In this document: piece by piece, positions 25,295 through 34,538 of the stretch | How the letters are laid out: every line of letters starts with the position of its first letter | Numbering within the stretch: position 1 is the first letter of the stretch | DNA from: Candidatus Obscuribacterales bacterium | Lineage (GTDB): Bacteria > Cyanobacteriota > Vampirovibrionia > Obscuribacterales > Obscuribacteraceae | Length of the DNA: 64,000 nucleotides | Direction: 5' to 3' | Assembly: GCA_019752635.1 (NCBI GenBank) | Contig: JAIELX010000005.1 | Coordinates: 62,001-126,000 of the forward strand | The notes under the pieces: model-generated | What the model was told of the DNA's origin: nothing | Database searches by the model: none | What the model saw: the letters and a program-made list of their open reading frames with translations, nothing else | Position numbers and translations under genes: made by a program

Positions 25295-27439
25295 ATGAAA
25301 CTGAAACGCGGTCGTAAAGGTGGAACGCTTGGGTTTGTAGTAGCCAGCGCCATTACTCTAATTTTACTAGCTATCTGTTTCTTCTTTGTCACTCAGCTAT
25401 TGGGCGGCGGCAGAGAGCATGTCAACGCTCTGGATGCTGCTTGCCTGAACGTAGCCAAGTTTGCTGTCTCTCAGCCGGTCACTCAGTTGAGCGGTCCTAT
25501 AGAGTTGTCTAACTTTGCCACTTTGGGGGATGATGCCAACGGTAGACCCGGTGGCAGCAATATAAATCTGCGAAACTACAATCGCCTGGTCGGGCAAGCC
25601 GCATTGGTGGCTTTCAATGCAGAAGCTGATCCGGGACCGGGCAACCGCGCACTCACGAACGCTAACAACCTCATCAACGCCCTGCAAACCGGCGATGGCA
25701 GTATTGGTGATCGTCTTACGAAAGTGTTGCAGCGAACTTCCGGGAACATTCTTTTCCGTCATACCGACATCGCCAAGGATAATTCCGTAAGAATGCTCGG
25801 AAAAGATTCTTCTGTTATTCACATTGAATCGGAGTACAAGACTTCGTTCCTCGAACAAGATCCGCGCGACCCGCAAGCAACCAACCTGGCTTTGCCACCT
25901 GCCGCACCAGGCGGCGAGCCTGCTAATTCTGTTCGTAAGCTCTTCGAAAATCATAATCTGATAGTTAATTTCAACGGACGCGATTATTTGCGCGGCTATG
26001 AGCCTTTGACTGCCGGTTCCGCCGTAAAGCTCGTTGGTGTTCCTGTTCCTCCGGGGCAACAACCCCACCTTGTTTCACGCGTGGATTTCAATCGTCAGGA
26101 CACGCGGTTTCCGGACATCAGCCACTCCAAGGCACCACCGAATGGAGTGAAGACCGCCTCGAAAGCAAACGCCGCTGTTGCTAGCACCGATAACCTTGCG
26201 TTCAGTTGGGCTGTGGTTGGGACCGTCAACAACCAGATTCCGCCCAATCCAGATGCTCGTATCTTTTTTCCGTCTATTCCCCGCGGTTATATAGAAATTG
26301 TAAACGGTCCTGAAACACCCACCGTGGGACCGATTCGTGGTGAAACCTGGTTGGAAAACGAAGGAAATCCCGCCGTCGGCACAAGAGTCGTCACTATCCC
26401 CGCCGGTCAAATTTTTGGAGATACTGACGTTGTTGGCGCGTGGGAAGCCCACAACGCCAAGGTTGCGCGTGGTGAAGCCAGCAGCCCTCCCGGGGTAGGA
26501 CGACTGTTCATGCGAATGGGTAATTCATCCCGTCCGGCAACAGTTGCCGAAGCAAGCCAGATCCGAAGTCTAGGGACCAGATGCACCGATGGAAACGTCG
26601 GCAGCAGTCCTTGCTCCGACCTCTGGAACAATAATAACGGTGCATTCGACCATGCCTTCTGGGGCGGCGCGACCAATAGTATACCGGGTGCAGGCACAGG
26701 ACTGACTGCCGTTGAGTGTGCCGATTGCCAACTCGAGAAAATGTTCAATACTGTCAGTTCTCTCACGATCGACAATAGCAAGTGTCCTGAATCGGGCCTC
26801 CGGATTTTTAAGACTGCCTGCTCCGCCAGTATGCCGACTTTCCCGAAAGGCAGTTGCAAGAGCACGGAAGCTGGCACCATAAGGCAACTCGGTAACTACG
26901 CTTCACGTCCGACTGGTAGATACAATCCAGGTAGCGTCGGAACTTACGGCGATGACACAATCGCATTCATCGTCGGCCGTATGCGCCAGATGAAACCCAG
27001 TGCCGATCAAGCGGAGATCGATAACTTCGTCAATAATGTTCTGGATACCCGAAAGATAAATCCGGGAACTACACATTACATCTATGTTGCCGAAACAACC
27101 ACCCCTTCCGGTCAGCTTGTTCAAGGAGCCTTCACCCTTTCTACCACTCGCCCTCCGGGCTTCTCCGGCGACGGACCTGATGGAAGTGTAATACCGTTTA
27201 GTGGCGGTGGTAACTCCATTAGCTACAGCATACAGAAAGACGGCGATTGCGGAATCATCAATGCAAACCGTGACTGGGATATTCACGCGGTTATGTATCA
27301 TAATCAGACCGATGCTAACTTCACTGGTGTGGACACAGCTAGGACAATTCGGTCCAGTGGTTTCAACAATGTGCTGGGTCGAGTCGAGTTTGCCAATGCC
27401 GCCTCGGGAAGCGCTTCTAGATTTTCAGAACCGGACTGA
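25295..27439 (+). CDS. TadG-like large pilus-associated protein, copy 1
   Basis: The 714-residue protein has a basic N-terminus (KLKRGRKGG) and one long membrane helix (residues 10-33), then a DAACLNVAK segment like the start of TadE/TadG pseudopilins. The rest is extracytoplasmic, rich in Gly, Asn and Pro, with several Cys. Blocks shared with the copies at 34539 and 40888 are YNRLVGQAALVAFNA, LRGYEPLTAG, a QPHLVS motif, PRGYIEIVNG and an ending GRVEFAN. The glutamate at +5 after the processing Gly, found in the small TadE-like proteins here, is missing (GGTLGFVV). TadG proteins help build or adhere through tight-adherence pili; this role is inferred. A small exported protein gene follows by about 40 nt. 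Confidence 0.7.
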   Translation: MKLKRGRKGGTLGFVVASAITLILLAICFFFVTQLLGGGREHVNALDAACLNVAKFAVSQPVTQLSGPIELSNFATLGDDANGRPGGSNINLRNYNRLVGQAALVAFNAEADPGPGNRALTNANNLINALQTGDGSIGDRLTKVLQRTSGNILFRHTDIAKDNSVRMLGKDSSVIHIESEYKTSFLEQDPRDPQATNLALPPAAPGGEPANSVRKLFENHNLIVNFNGRDYLRGYEPLTAGSAVKLVGVPVPPGQQPHLVSRVDFNRQDTRFPDISHSKAPPNGVKTASKANAAVASTDNLAFSWAVVGTVNNQIPPNPDARIFFPSIPRGYIEIVNGPETPTVGPIRGETWLENEGNPAVGTRVVTIPAGQIFGDTDVVGAWEAHNAKVARGEASSPPGVGRLFMRMGNSSRPATVAEASQIRSLGTRCTDGNVGSSPCSDLWNNNNGAFDHAFWGGATNSIPGAGTGLTAVECADCQLEKMFNTVSSLTIDNSKCPESGLRIFKTACSASMPTFPKGSCKSTEAGTIRQLGNYASRPTGRYNPGSVGTYGDDTIAFIVGRMRQMKPSADQAEIDNFVNNVLDTRKINPGTTHYIYVAETTTPSGQLVQGAFTLSTTRPPGFSGDGPDGSVIPFSGGGNSISYSIQKDGDCGIINANRDWDIHAVMYHNQTDANFTGVDTARTIRSSGFNNVLGRVEFANAASGSASRFSEPD

Positions 27440-27478
27440 TAGAATTAGTTTTGGGTCACTTATCGAAAGGTGTTGGTT

Positions 27479-27946
27479 TTGAAGATACGGATCTTAGTAT
27501 CCATTAGCTTGTTAATGGTAGTTTGCCTCCAGGCTGCACAAGCCGATCCGCCACCACCAACAGTGCAGAAGCCTCGACCTGCGGCAACCAAAGGACAGGT
27601 GGCTCTGGAGCGTCCCCCGGATCTTCCATATCTACCGCCGTTTCCGCAGGCCGACTACACAATGGTCAATAGCCGCCCGAACGATCGGGGTGGACCCGGC
27701 TACGAAATGATCTTCTTCACGCCGACGTCTCCTCCGGAAGTACTCAACTGGTACAAAGGTGCTTTCGCACGAAATTCGTGGATGATTGAGGGGGCTCCGA
27801 GCGAGAAATATATCGCTGCTAATCGGAAGAATATGTGCGCTTCTGTGAATGTAGTTCCGTCGTGGAAGAAGAACTATCGATCCCAGGTCATTCTGGGGTT
27901 CAAAATTTTTTCCAAAGACGAGCCCGAGGAGCCGCCCAAGAAGTAG
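27479..27946 (+). CDS. Small exported protein with VLNWY core, module 1
   Basis: The TTG at 27479 has GAAAGG 8 nt upstream and starts directly at a signal peptide (MKIRILVSISLLMVVCLQAA, cleavage after AQA); GTG at 27470 overlaps the ribosome site. The mature protein (about 133 residues) has a Pro-rich start and then the shared core EVLNWYKGAFARNSWMIE, where a secreted beta-type domain is plausible. Similar cores are in the proteins at 37920 (AVLNWYETAFRSGPW) and 43339 (AVLAYYSAALSTGGW), each downstream of a TadG-like gene. Function unknown; cotranscription with the TadG-like gene suggests an accessory role in the same surface structure. Confidence 0.75.
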   Translation: MKIRILVSISLLMVVCLQAAQADPPPPTVQKPRPAATKGQVALERPPDLPYLPPFPQADYTMVNSRPNDRGGPGYEMIFFTPTSPPEVLNWYKGAFARNSWMIEGAPSEKYIAANRKNMCASVNVVPSWKKNYRSQVILGFKIFSKDEPEEPPKK

Positions 27947-27955
27947 GCGAGATCT

Positions 27956-30883
27956 CTACTTCGCGTCCATCCAGTTTGCACCTTGTCCGACGTCGATCTT
28001 GAGAGGCACCAGCAGTGGTTGCCCCATGGCCATCGCGTCGCGCACAATTTGAATCGCTTCGTCGACTTCCGACTTCGGTGCATCGAGTACCAGTTCGTCG
28101 TGCACTTGCAGGATGAGCTTCGTTTTCAGTTCTCGGGCTGTAAGCTCCTCGTCCAGCTTGACCATCGCCAACTTCATCAAGTCCGCCGCGCTACCCTGCA
28201 ACGGTGCGTTGAATGCTGCCCGTTCATCAGCCTTGCGAATGCCGTCGTTTCTATCGTTGAGGTTGTGGAAGTAGCGTCGCCGTCCCCAGAGCGTTTCGAC
28301 GAACCCTCGCTGCTTCGCTTCCTCGAGAACTCGGGTTTGGAACAACTTCACTTTCGGGAAACTCTTGAAATACTTGTCGATGAACGACTGTGCTTCTTTC
28401 GTTGTGATGTGCAAAGAAAGACCGGTGGCATACGCGCCCTGTTGATACATAAGAGCAAAATTCAATGTCTTGCCGACCCGACGATGATCGCTTGTTACAT
28501 CCTCCGGTTTGAGATCGAACACGGAGCGCGCTGTACGCACGTGTACATCTTCGTCGTTGATGAAAGCATCAATTAGATTCTCGTCGCCGGACATGTGCGC
28601 CAGGAGTCGCAGTTCAATCTGGGAATAGTCCGCAGACAGAATGACATGATCTTCGGCAGCCGGAATAAATGCTCTTCTGATTCGACTTCCCAATTCGGTC
28701 CGAATCGGTATGTTTTGCAGGTTCGGGTTGCTGCTTGAAAGACGTCCGGTAGTTGCGACGGCTTGATTGAACTCTCCGTGCAACCGACCGTCTACCGGCG
28801 AGACCTGACGAGGTAGGGCGACAACATAGGTAGAGTTGAGTTTTGTCAGTTCTCTGTAGTCGATGATTTTTTGTACGACCGGGTGCGCGTTGACTAACGC
28901 TTCAAGCACGGTGGAATCAGTTGAGAACGCTGAGCCTGTTTGGGTTCGCCCCTTGGTCGGTAGTTTCAACTCAGTAAACAACACCTGCTGAAGCTGCTGC
29001 GGCGAACCGACATTGAACGAGTATCCCACCAGCCCGTAAATCTCGCGTTCCAAGCGGCGAATTCCTGTCTCGAGTTCGTGTTGAAGCTCACTCATGTATT
29101 GCAGATCGAGAAAAACGCCGTTGGCTTCCATGCGTGACAGCACGGACGCGACAGGCAAATCCATTCCCCAAAGCAACTCTTGCTGGTCGAAATCCAATTT
29201 CTCCAAATAATGTCGCGTCAATTCAAGAACCACCCTTGCTTCATCGGCAATAAACGGTCCTGCTTGCGCGGATTGCATGCTGGCAGCCGTTACCTTTTTC
29301 GCGCCCGATCCGAAATCGTGAAGCACGTAACTAAGAAGGCGATGGGCCTGCTCGCGAAGACCGTGCCGGTCTGAAGGATTGATGATGTAGCTGGCGAGCA
29401 TGGGGTCGAATGCAAACTTCTGGCAGGTGACACCTTTTCTTGCCAGTGCATGCGAAACAAACTTGCCGTCGAATATTATCTTGGCGATCTTATCGTTTTC
29501 CAGCAGCGGCTTTAGGTGAGACCACGCCAGGTCGCCCGACAGCATTTCTTCCCCGACATGAGCCAGTGGAATGTAAAACGTCGAGACGTTCCAACTATCT
29601 TGAGCTAGTTCTAAGCGACCGTTCTCCGTTGTCCGGATGCCCGCGCCGGTGGCCATCGCTACGCCGGTAATCTCTTCGTCGAACCAGGGCTCGCCTGTGC
29701 GAGCCAGCGACAAGGATAGATACCCGGCGGCTTGCACTGTGTTGATTGCTGAAACTAACTGATCCAGGCTTCTGACAATAGTCGTGTCCCCGGGGGCGCC
29801 TAGTGCTTTCACTTCACCTGCTGTTAGTGTCGCGGCTTGTGGCGCAACTTCCAGTAGTGCAAGCTGAACGGCTCCTCCACCGGTGGATTTCGCTGCGCGC
29901 TCCTCCTGTGCGGCTGCGCGGCTCTTCGTTGCGCCACGTCCGCGCGGTGCGACTTGAAGCAGCGCCGGATCAATTTCCGGCTCGACACCATTGTTGAAGT
30001 TAGAAAGAATTTTGGGCAAACGCCTGAGCAAGTTGCGGAATTCGAACTCGCGCAAAAACTCGCACACACGATTGAGATCTTTGGGCATTGTCAGTTCGCA
30101 GTGCTCAAAATCGAAATCGAGAGGTACGTCTAGTCGAATGGTTGCTAGCCCCTGGCTTGAGTAGGCTTTGTCTTTGCCCTCGGCCAACTTGGTCTTCACA
30201 GAGTTTGATTTGATTTCGTCGAGGTGTTCGTAAATTCCATCGATAGTTTTGTACTGTGCGAGCAACTGCACGGCTGTCTTGGGACCAATTCCGCGTACGC
30301 CCGGGATGTTGTCGGAAACATCACCGCACAATCCCTTGTAGTCAATTACTTGCTCGGGCCACACCCCGAGCTTGTCGAAAACTTCCTGTCGACCGAACTC
30401 CTTGACCCCGCCTTCGCGCAAAGGCATCAATACTTGAATGTGTTCATCGAGCAATTGAAATGCGTCCTGATCGCCGGTAAAGATCACAGTGTTGAGATCC
30501 TTATCGTGCGCTTTCTTCGCGATGGTGCCGATGACATCATCGGCTTCCCATCCGGATAACTCGTAAACGGGAATCGAGAATACATCTACCGCGTCTTTGA
30601 TTAACGGCCACTGAATGGACAAGTCATCAGGCATTTCCTGGCGGTTGGCCTTGTAGTCTTCGAATTCTTCGTGCCGAAATGTCGGCGCCTTCATGTCAAA
30701 GCAAACTGCCATCGAGTGTGGTGCGCGCTTGTCGATTAGATCAAAGAGCGAGTTCAGAAATCCGTATACCGCCCACGTAGGAAGTCCCGATGCGTTTCGC
30801 ATACCGGATGTTATCAGCGCATAAAATGAGCGAAACGCCAGCGAACTGCCGTCCACAAGGAATATGCTGTTGTTGCTTTTCAT
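27956..30883 (-). CDS. polA: DNA polymerase I with degenerate proofreading domain
   Basis: The ATG at 30883 has TGGAG 6 nt upstream; a TTG ten codons earlier is unlikely. The 975-residue protein has the 5'-3' exonuclease (FEN) domain (residues 1-300: FLVDGSSLAFRSFYAL, GDVSDNIPGVRGIGPKTA), a linker, a 3'-5' exonuclease-fold domain and the polymerase domain. Polymerase motifs A (ILSADYSQIELRLLAHMSGD), B (RRVGKTLNFALMYQQGAY) and C (LQVHDELVLD) are intact. In the exonuclease domain the carboxylates are lost: LSLSLART stands where FDTET is expected, the motif II position reads KFV, and motif III reads ADEARVVLEL. So proofreading is likely absent, as in Thermus and Bacillus Pol I. It converges on the small exported protein gene. 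Confidence 0.96.
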   Translation of the reverse strand: MKSNNSIFLVDGSSLAFRSFYALITSGMRNASGLPTWAVYGFLNSLFDLIDKRAPHSMAVCFDMKAPTFRHEEFEDYKANRQEMPDDLSIQWPLIKDAVDVFSIPVYELSGWEADDVIGTIAKKAHDKDLNTVIFTGDQDAFQLLDEHIQVLMPLREGGVKEFGRQEVFDKLGVWPEQVIDYKGLCGDVSDNIPGVRGIGPKTAVQLLAQYKTIDGIYEHLDEIKSNSVKTKLAEGKDKAYSSQGLATIRLDVPLDFDFEHCELTMPKDLNRVCEFLREFEFRNLLRRLPKILSNFNNGVEPEIDPALLQVAPRGRGATKSRAAAQEERAAKSTGGGAVQLALLEVAPQAATLTAGEVKALGAPGDTTIVRSLDQLVSAINTVQAAGYLSLSLARTGEPWFDEEITGVAMATGAGIRTTENGRLELAQDSWNVSTFYIPLAHVGEEMLSGDLAWSHLKPLLENDKIAKIIFDGKFVSHALARKGVTCQKFAFDPMLASYIINPSDRHGLREQAHRLLSYVLHDFGSGAKKVTAASMQSAQAGPFIADEARVVLELTRHYLEKLDFDQQELLWGMDLPVASVLSRMEANGVFLDLQYMSELQHELETGIRRLEREIYGLVGYSFNVGSPQQLQQVLFTELKLPTKGRTQTGSAFSTDSTVLEALVNAHPVVQKIIDYRELTKLNSTYVVALPRQVSPVDGRLHGEFNQAVATTGRLSSSNPNLQNIPIRTELGSRIRRAFIPAAEDHVILSADYSQIELRLLAHMSGDENLIDAFINDEDVHVRTARSVFDLKPEDVTSDHRRVGKTLNFALMYQQGAYATGLSLHITTKEAQSFIDKYFKSFPKVKLFQTRVLEEAKQRGFVETLWGRRRYFHNLNDRNDGIRKADERAAFNAPLQGSAADLMKLAMVKLDEELTARELKTKLILQVHDELVLDAPKSEVDEAIQIVRDAMAMGQPLLVPLKIDVGQGANWMDAK

Positions 30884-30988
30884 GTCTGCTCCAGGGCTCG
30901 ATTGCGGCAGCAATATTAACGCACACCAGTGTTTGTTCCCGCGGGAAGCCGCTGACGGTCCGTCCTCGAGCGGTAGCTAAGTGCTCCA

Positions 30989-31510
30989 CTATTGCTTCGC
31001 TAATTTTATCCTTTCTTGCTGCCCTAGGATCTCTTCTCTTAAGCTGGTCAAACCAGGTTCGAGCATCTCGGGCGGACCAAGCGCGTCAATCGCCTGCTGA
31101 TAGGCCGCTCGGGCGCCCGCCGGATCATGCTGTTTCAGCTTGAGGGTTGCTTTGTATCGCAAGCCGTTAAGATAGGAGGGATTGATTTCAAGAGCCTTGC
31201 TGATTAGCTTTTCTACCTCGGCAAGATTATTTTCATCCAAATACATCGATGCCAAATTACCCATTGGCCACTCAAAGTTCGGTAGCGCGCAACCATGTCG
31301 CGAAATGCTTTGGCTGCAACGGCGCCGTCGCCGGACATGAGATTGCAGGCTTCAATGTTTTCTTTTCGGCTTCTTTTGAGATGGGGGTGGTGGCAATGCT
31401 ACTTTTTCTAAAACTTCCCATGAGTGAGCGAAGGTTTCGCCAAAGGCGGTTATCGGATATTCTGTATTGAGTAATCGGGTTTCCGCATACAGTGGGATTG
31501 AAGGGAATAT
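30989..31510 (-). pseudogene. Frameshifted TPR protein gene (remnant or sequencing error)
   Basis: Three consecutive minus-strand pieces in different frames read as one protein of about 170 residues. Piece 1 (31352-31510) reads PLYAETRLLNTEYPITAFGE and ends soon after KKPKRKH at a TGA. Piece 2 (from about 31360) continues NIEACNLMSGDGAVAAKAFR to VARY. Piece 3 (to 30989) continues YPNFEWPMGNLASMYLDEN, then a TPR-like end with EVEKLISKALEINPSYLNGL and GARAAYQQAIDAL. Losing one base in an A-run near 31360 and one C near 31280 would explain both shifts. Only the last part (ATG at 31264) could be translated alone, as a 91-residue TPR protein. No start codon is seen for piece 1; a TGA precedes it. 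Confidence 0.55.
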
Positions 31511-31514
31511 TCAA

Positions 31515-32420
31515 ATGGTGTTCGCATTCACCATGCACGCTAACATCACTAGATTGGTCAATTGCGGCGTTTTCGCTGCGGCAGCGATTCTGACAGTCAA
31601 TGTTTCTTGTTTTGCACAAGCGCCGACGGTATCCGACTCTGCCGCTGCAAGTCCGAAGAAAACACTGGTGCTAACCGGTGGCGTAGAGCACAGTGAAAAG
31701 TTACCATCGTTTGATGAGCGCTATCGACCGGGAAATAAGTATATCCCCTTAGAAGGCACCATTGCCGACCGCAATGTCGGGATCTGGTATCGAATTCCGA
31801 AATGGATGGCGGCGCACATCTGGGGCTCGGAAAAGCGTACCGAATATTACTGGGAAGACCTGCGAACAGGAAAGATTAGACAGGAGCCGTTTACCTTCCT
31901 TGCTCGCGCGCAGCAATCACAGGGGTGGCAGACGGACGCGAAGGGCGACATCTGGCAATACTCAGCAGTTCCGTTCATAACCCGAACGGAGGGCGTGGAT
32001 GAATTCACTATTCACCTGGTGAGCTCGATGGAGCCGGTTGAAACTACTCCGGACCGTTTTGTAAAACGTTCGCGTGCCGTGCAGATAGACGTGGGCGTCA
32101 AAGACAACGTTATCAGGAAAGTAGAGCAGGACGAGCAAATCCATATTTTTGCTCCGATTAGAGACGGCGTTTTGCGTTGCGACGATTCCTCCAAGGTCTT
32201 TGATATGGACGGGAATCCCATTCGAATTGAAAAGGCCTTTGAAGTGCAAGTGCGCTCGCAGCCGTATGTTCCGGTAAATTTCAATCGAGGCATGGACATG
32301 CGTGCCAGCTTCTATCACTATCTCACCGAACAAGGGCTAACGAATCTGATTCCGGACCAGCCGGCCGAGGCTCCGGTTTCTTCTCAGTTTCCGCCTGAAG
32401 TTGAGCGTCTTGTGAAGTAA
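31515..32420 (+). CDS. Exported protein of unknown function
   Basis: I take the ATG at 31515; an ATG six codons later is equally possible, while a GTG/TTG further upstream would add residues before the signal peptide. The first 37 residues form a signal peptide with a hydrophobic core (VFAAAAILTVNVSCFAQA). The mature protein of about 265 residues is rich in charged and aromatic residues, with no Cys pattern and no repeats. I recognise segments such as GIWYRIPKWMAAHIWGSEKR but no family. It is transcribed away from the broken TPR gene and polA, and converges on an alkaline-phosphatase-like gene across a strong hairpin. Probably periplasmic or surface-located; no functional clue. Confidence 0.75.
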   Translation: MVFAFTMHANITRLVNCGVFAAAAILTVNVSCFAQAPTVSDSAAASPKKTLVLTGGVEHSEKLPSFDERYRPGNKYIPLEGTIADRNVGIWYRIPKWMAAHIWGSEKRTEYYWEDLRTGKIRQEPFTFLARAQQSQGWQTDAKGDIWQYSAVPFITRTEGVDEFTIHLVSSMEPVETTPDRFVKRSRAVQIDVGVKDNVIRKVEQDEQIHIFAPIRDGVLRCDDSSKVFDMDGNPIRIEKAFEVQVRSQPYVPVNFNRGMDMRASFYHYLTEQGLTNLIPDQPAEAPVSSQFPPEVERLVK

Positions 32421-32508
32421 GGTTTGTTGTTAGCGCTAGCGCTTCTACTTGCGCGGCAAGTCTCCTCGCCTTTTGCTATCGCTGCCGGAGCACTATTCAT
32501 GCAAGAAT

Positions 32509-32543
32509 CCCGATGATGCAGCTTTGACAGTGGCATCATCGGG
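32509..32543. terminator. Bidirectional terminator hairpin between convergent genes
   Basis: CCCGATGATGC (32509-32519) pairs perfectly with GCATCATCGGG (32533-32543) over a 13-nt loop, between the convergent stops at 32420 and 32568. Read on the minus strand it is followed by ATTCTTGC; the plus strand has no real T-run. Confidence 0.65.
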
Positions 32544-32567
32544 ACCTTGAGTTATACGATGGTTACT

Positions 32568-34298
32568 TTAGTGCCTCGCTGGTGCCTCGGGCTGCAGGCT
32601 GAGCGGGCGAGTCGGACCTTGCAGCTGGGCCATTGCTTCTGAGAGCACGCGGCCTTCCGATTGCGATGGTGCTGATATGTTCAACACGGCCGCCACCGTG
32701 GGCGCTATGTCTGCAGGCGAGCACGTCTCACCGTACCGTCCCGCTCTGATAGTCGGACCGGAAATCATTAGCGGAACCTGCGCGTCGTAGCTGTACGGCG
32801 AACCATGGCTGGTGCCATTAGATTCTCCACTGTAAATGAATCCGGACTTCGGTATTACTACAAGTTCGCCGCTGCGTCCCCAGTAATAGTTCTTCTTCAC
32901 GCCTTCGACGCGAGGTCCGCTCGGAGTGGTGTTACCAAACAACTGTGCTGCGGTGTAGACCTCTCCGATACCGGTTATTGCGGATCTGGCAAGCTTGGCG
33001 GCCAGTTGTTCGACATCCGGCTGGCGGTACTTCTGTTTATCGATGGTGTTCAAATTCAGGTAGACGTTGGGCGGCGTGAAAGACGAGATCCAGTCGTCAG
33101 CAACCAATTTTTGATCCAGTGCACCATCGAGAAGAGTTTTGAAGGCTTTGGGATCGATTCTTCCGGCGTCTAGTCCTCGCTCCTTCAGGAATTCCGGTAT
33201 CGGCATAACGCCGTGATCTCCGGTCATCACGATAAGCGTTTTGTCCAATCCCACTTTCTGATCGATGTATTGAAACAAGCTCGCTAAAGTTTGGTCCAGC
33301 CGCAAAAACATGTCTTGAATTTCTTGGCTATAGGGACCATAGGCATGTCCGAGATAGTCCGTGCTCGAGAAGCTGATCGACAGCATATCGGGATCGGCAT
33401 GTTGACCGAGCATCTCTTTCTCAATGGCTTCTTTGGCAAAGTCTGCCAGCATTTGATTGGCAAACGGAGTCATCGAGAACGTTGCGAAGAATTGTTCATT
33501 TGGTGTTGACGCACCGCCGGTGATGATGTGGGGAAACTGTCTTCCATCGCCCGGTAAACTGCGTTCGTAGGTGTAATCGTCTCGGGTGGAAGCCGTGTAG
33601 AGATTTTCCGGTAGCAGCCGTTGCCACGGTTTGCCGAAGTAGCTGTCGGGATAATGTCTGTCATTGAATGACTTTACCCAACCTGGCAAAGTGGTGCCAA
33701 ATTGCGAAGAACTAATGAAATTGCCGGTGCGATCGTCCCACCAAAATGCATTGTTGCCCAGTCTACCTGCCAGAAACAGCGCGCCACGATCTTTTAGCGA
33801 GCATGCTATTACTTTGCTGCGACCATTGGTGGCAAGTTTCATCTCGTCACCGATAGTGGTGCCTAACAACGCGCGGCAACTTGCGCCGGGACCATTCGCT
33901 CCCACCATCTGAACCGAATCATCGGTTACGGCGGCAACTTCTTTCTCGCGGCGTCGGTCGTACCACTCATTGCCGATGACGCCTGTGGACCAAGGCAGCG
34001 CGCCCGAGCCGATGATCGAGTGTCCGACGGCAGTCACGGTCGTCGCCTGAGGATAGCGGCAGTTGCTGAAATTGGCGCCCCGGTCCATAAGGAAGCGAAA
34101 CCCGCCGGCTCCGAACTTATCCTGAAACCGTGACAGGTAGTCGTAATTGAATTGGTCGACTACTAAAAACAGTACTAACCGAGGCTGGGCCGATTGGTTA
34201 ATCTGGGACCAACCTTTCGGGGCAACTACCACCGTGCAGATAATTAATGCAAAAAGAAGTACGAATATTCGCCGTAAGCGCAACGTGACAAGAGACAA
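32568..34298 (-). CDS. Alkaline phosphatase superfamily protein (PafA / type I phosphodiesterase-like), exported
   Basis: The 576-residue protein begins with a signal peptide (IFVLLFALIICTVVVAPKGW). The mature part matches the PafA/nucleotide-pyrophosphatase branch: LFLVVDQFNYDYLSRF supplies the first metal Asp, ATTVTAVGHSIIGSGALPWS the nucleophile Thr, SFSSTDYLGHAYGP a metal Asp/His pair, VMTGDHGVMPIPEF the second Asp-His, and a late His in TSHGSPYSYD. With Thr in place of the Ser of classical PhoA, it should hydrolyse phosphomonoesters or diesters outside the cytoplasm, possibly in phosphate scavenging. The gene lies alone between convergent and divergent neighbours. Confidence 0.9.
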   Translation of the reverse strand: MSLVTLRLRRIFVLLFALIICTVVVAPKGWSQINQSAQPRLVLFLVVDQFNYDYLSRFQDKFGAGGFRFLMDRGANFSNCRYPQATTVTAVGHSIIGSGALPWSTGVIGNEWYDRRREKEVAAVTDDSVQMVGANGPGASCRALLGTTIGDEMKLATNGRSKVIACSLKDRGALFLAGRLGNNAFWWDDRTGNFISSSQFGTTLPGWVKSFNDRHYPDSYFGKPWQRLLPENLYTASTRDDYTYERSLPGDGRQFPHIITGGASTPNEQFFATFSMTPFANQMLADFAKEAIEKEMLGQHADPDMLSISFSSTDYLGHAYGPYSQEIQDMFLRLDQTLASLFQYIDQKVGLDKTLIVMTGDHGVMPIPEFLKERGLDAGRIDPKAFKTLLDGALDQKLVADDWISSFTPPNVYLNLNTIDKQKYRQPDVEQLAAKLARSAITGIGEVYTAAQLFGNTTPSGPRVEGVKKNYYWGRSGELVVIPKSGFIYSGESNGTSHGSPYSYDAQVPLMISGPTIRAGRYGETCSPADIAPTVAAVLNISAPSQSEGRVLSEAMAQLQGPTRPLSLQPEAPARH

Positions 34299-34413
34299 CT
34301 CCGACCTCCCGCTAAGTGAAGAGATGAGTCAGGGGCTTGTTTTCGGGATGAGAATCCCTCGCCGCCGACTATGTCGATGGCGTACAATTCCAAGACTTAT
34401 TAATGATGTTTGA

Positions 34414-34442
34414 TTGACAACTCCGGGCAGATTAGGGATAAT
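34414..34442 (+). promoter_or_regulatory. Sigma-70-type promoter of TadG-like module 2
   Basis: TTGACA (34414-34419) and GATAAT (34437-34442) are separated by exactly 17 nt. The predicted leader to the ATG at 34539 is about 90 nt, with AAGGAG close to the start. It also lies just upstream of the divergent phosphatase gene. Confidence 0.7.
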
Positions 34443-34538
34443 TAATTAACTAGCCTTAATGTTCGGGGGTGGATTTCATCTACCCTAACTCGAAGGCATC
34501 AGACCTTACATCGGGGAGCGGGAGGTCGAAGGAGCTGT

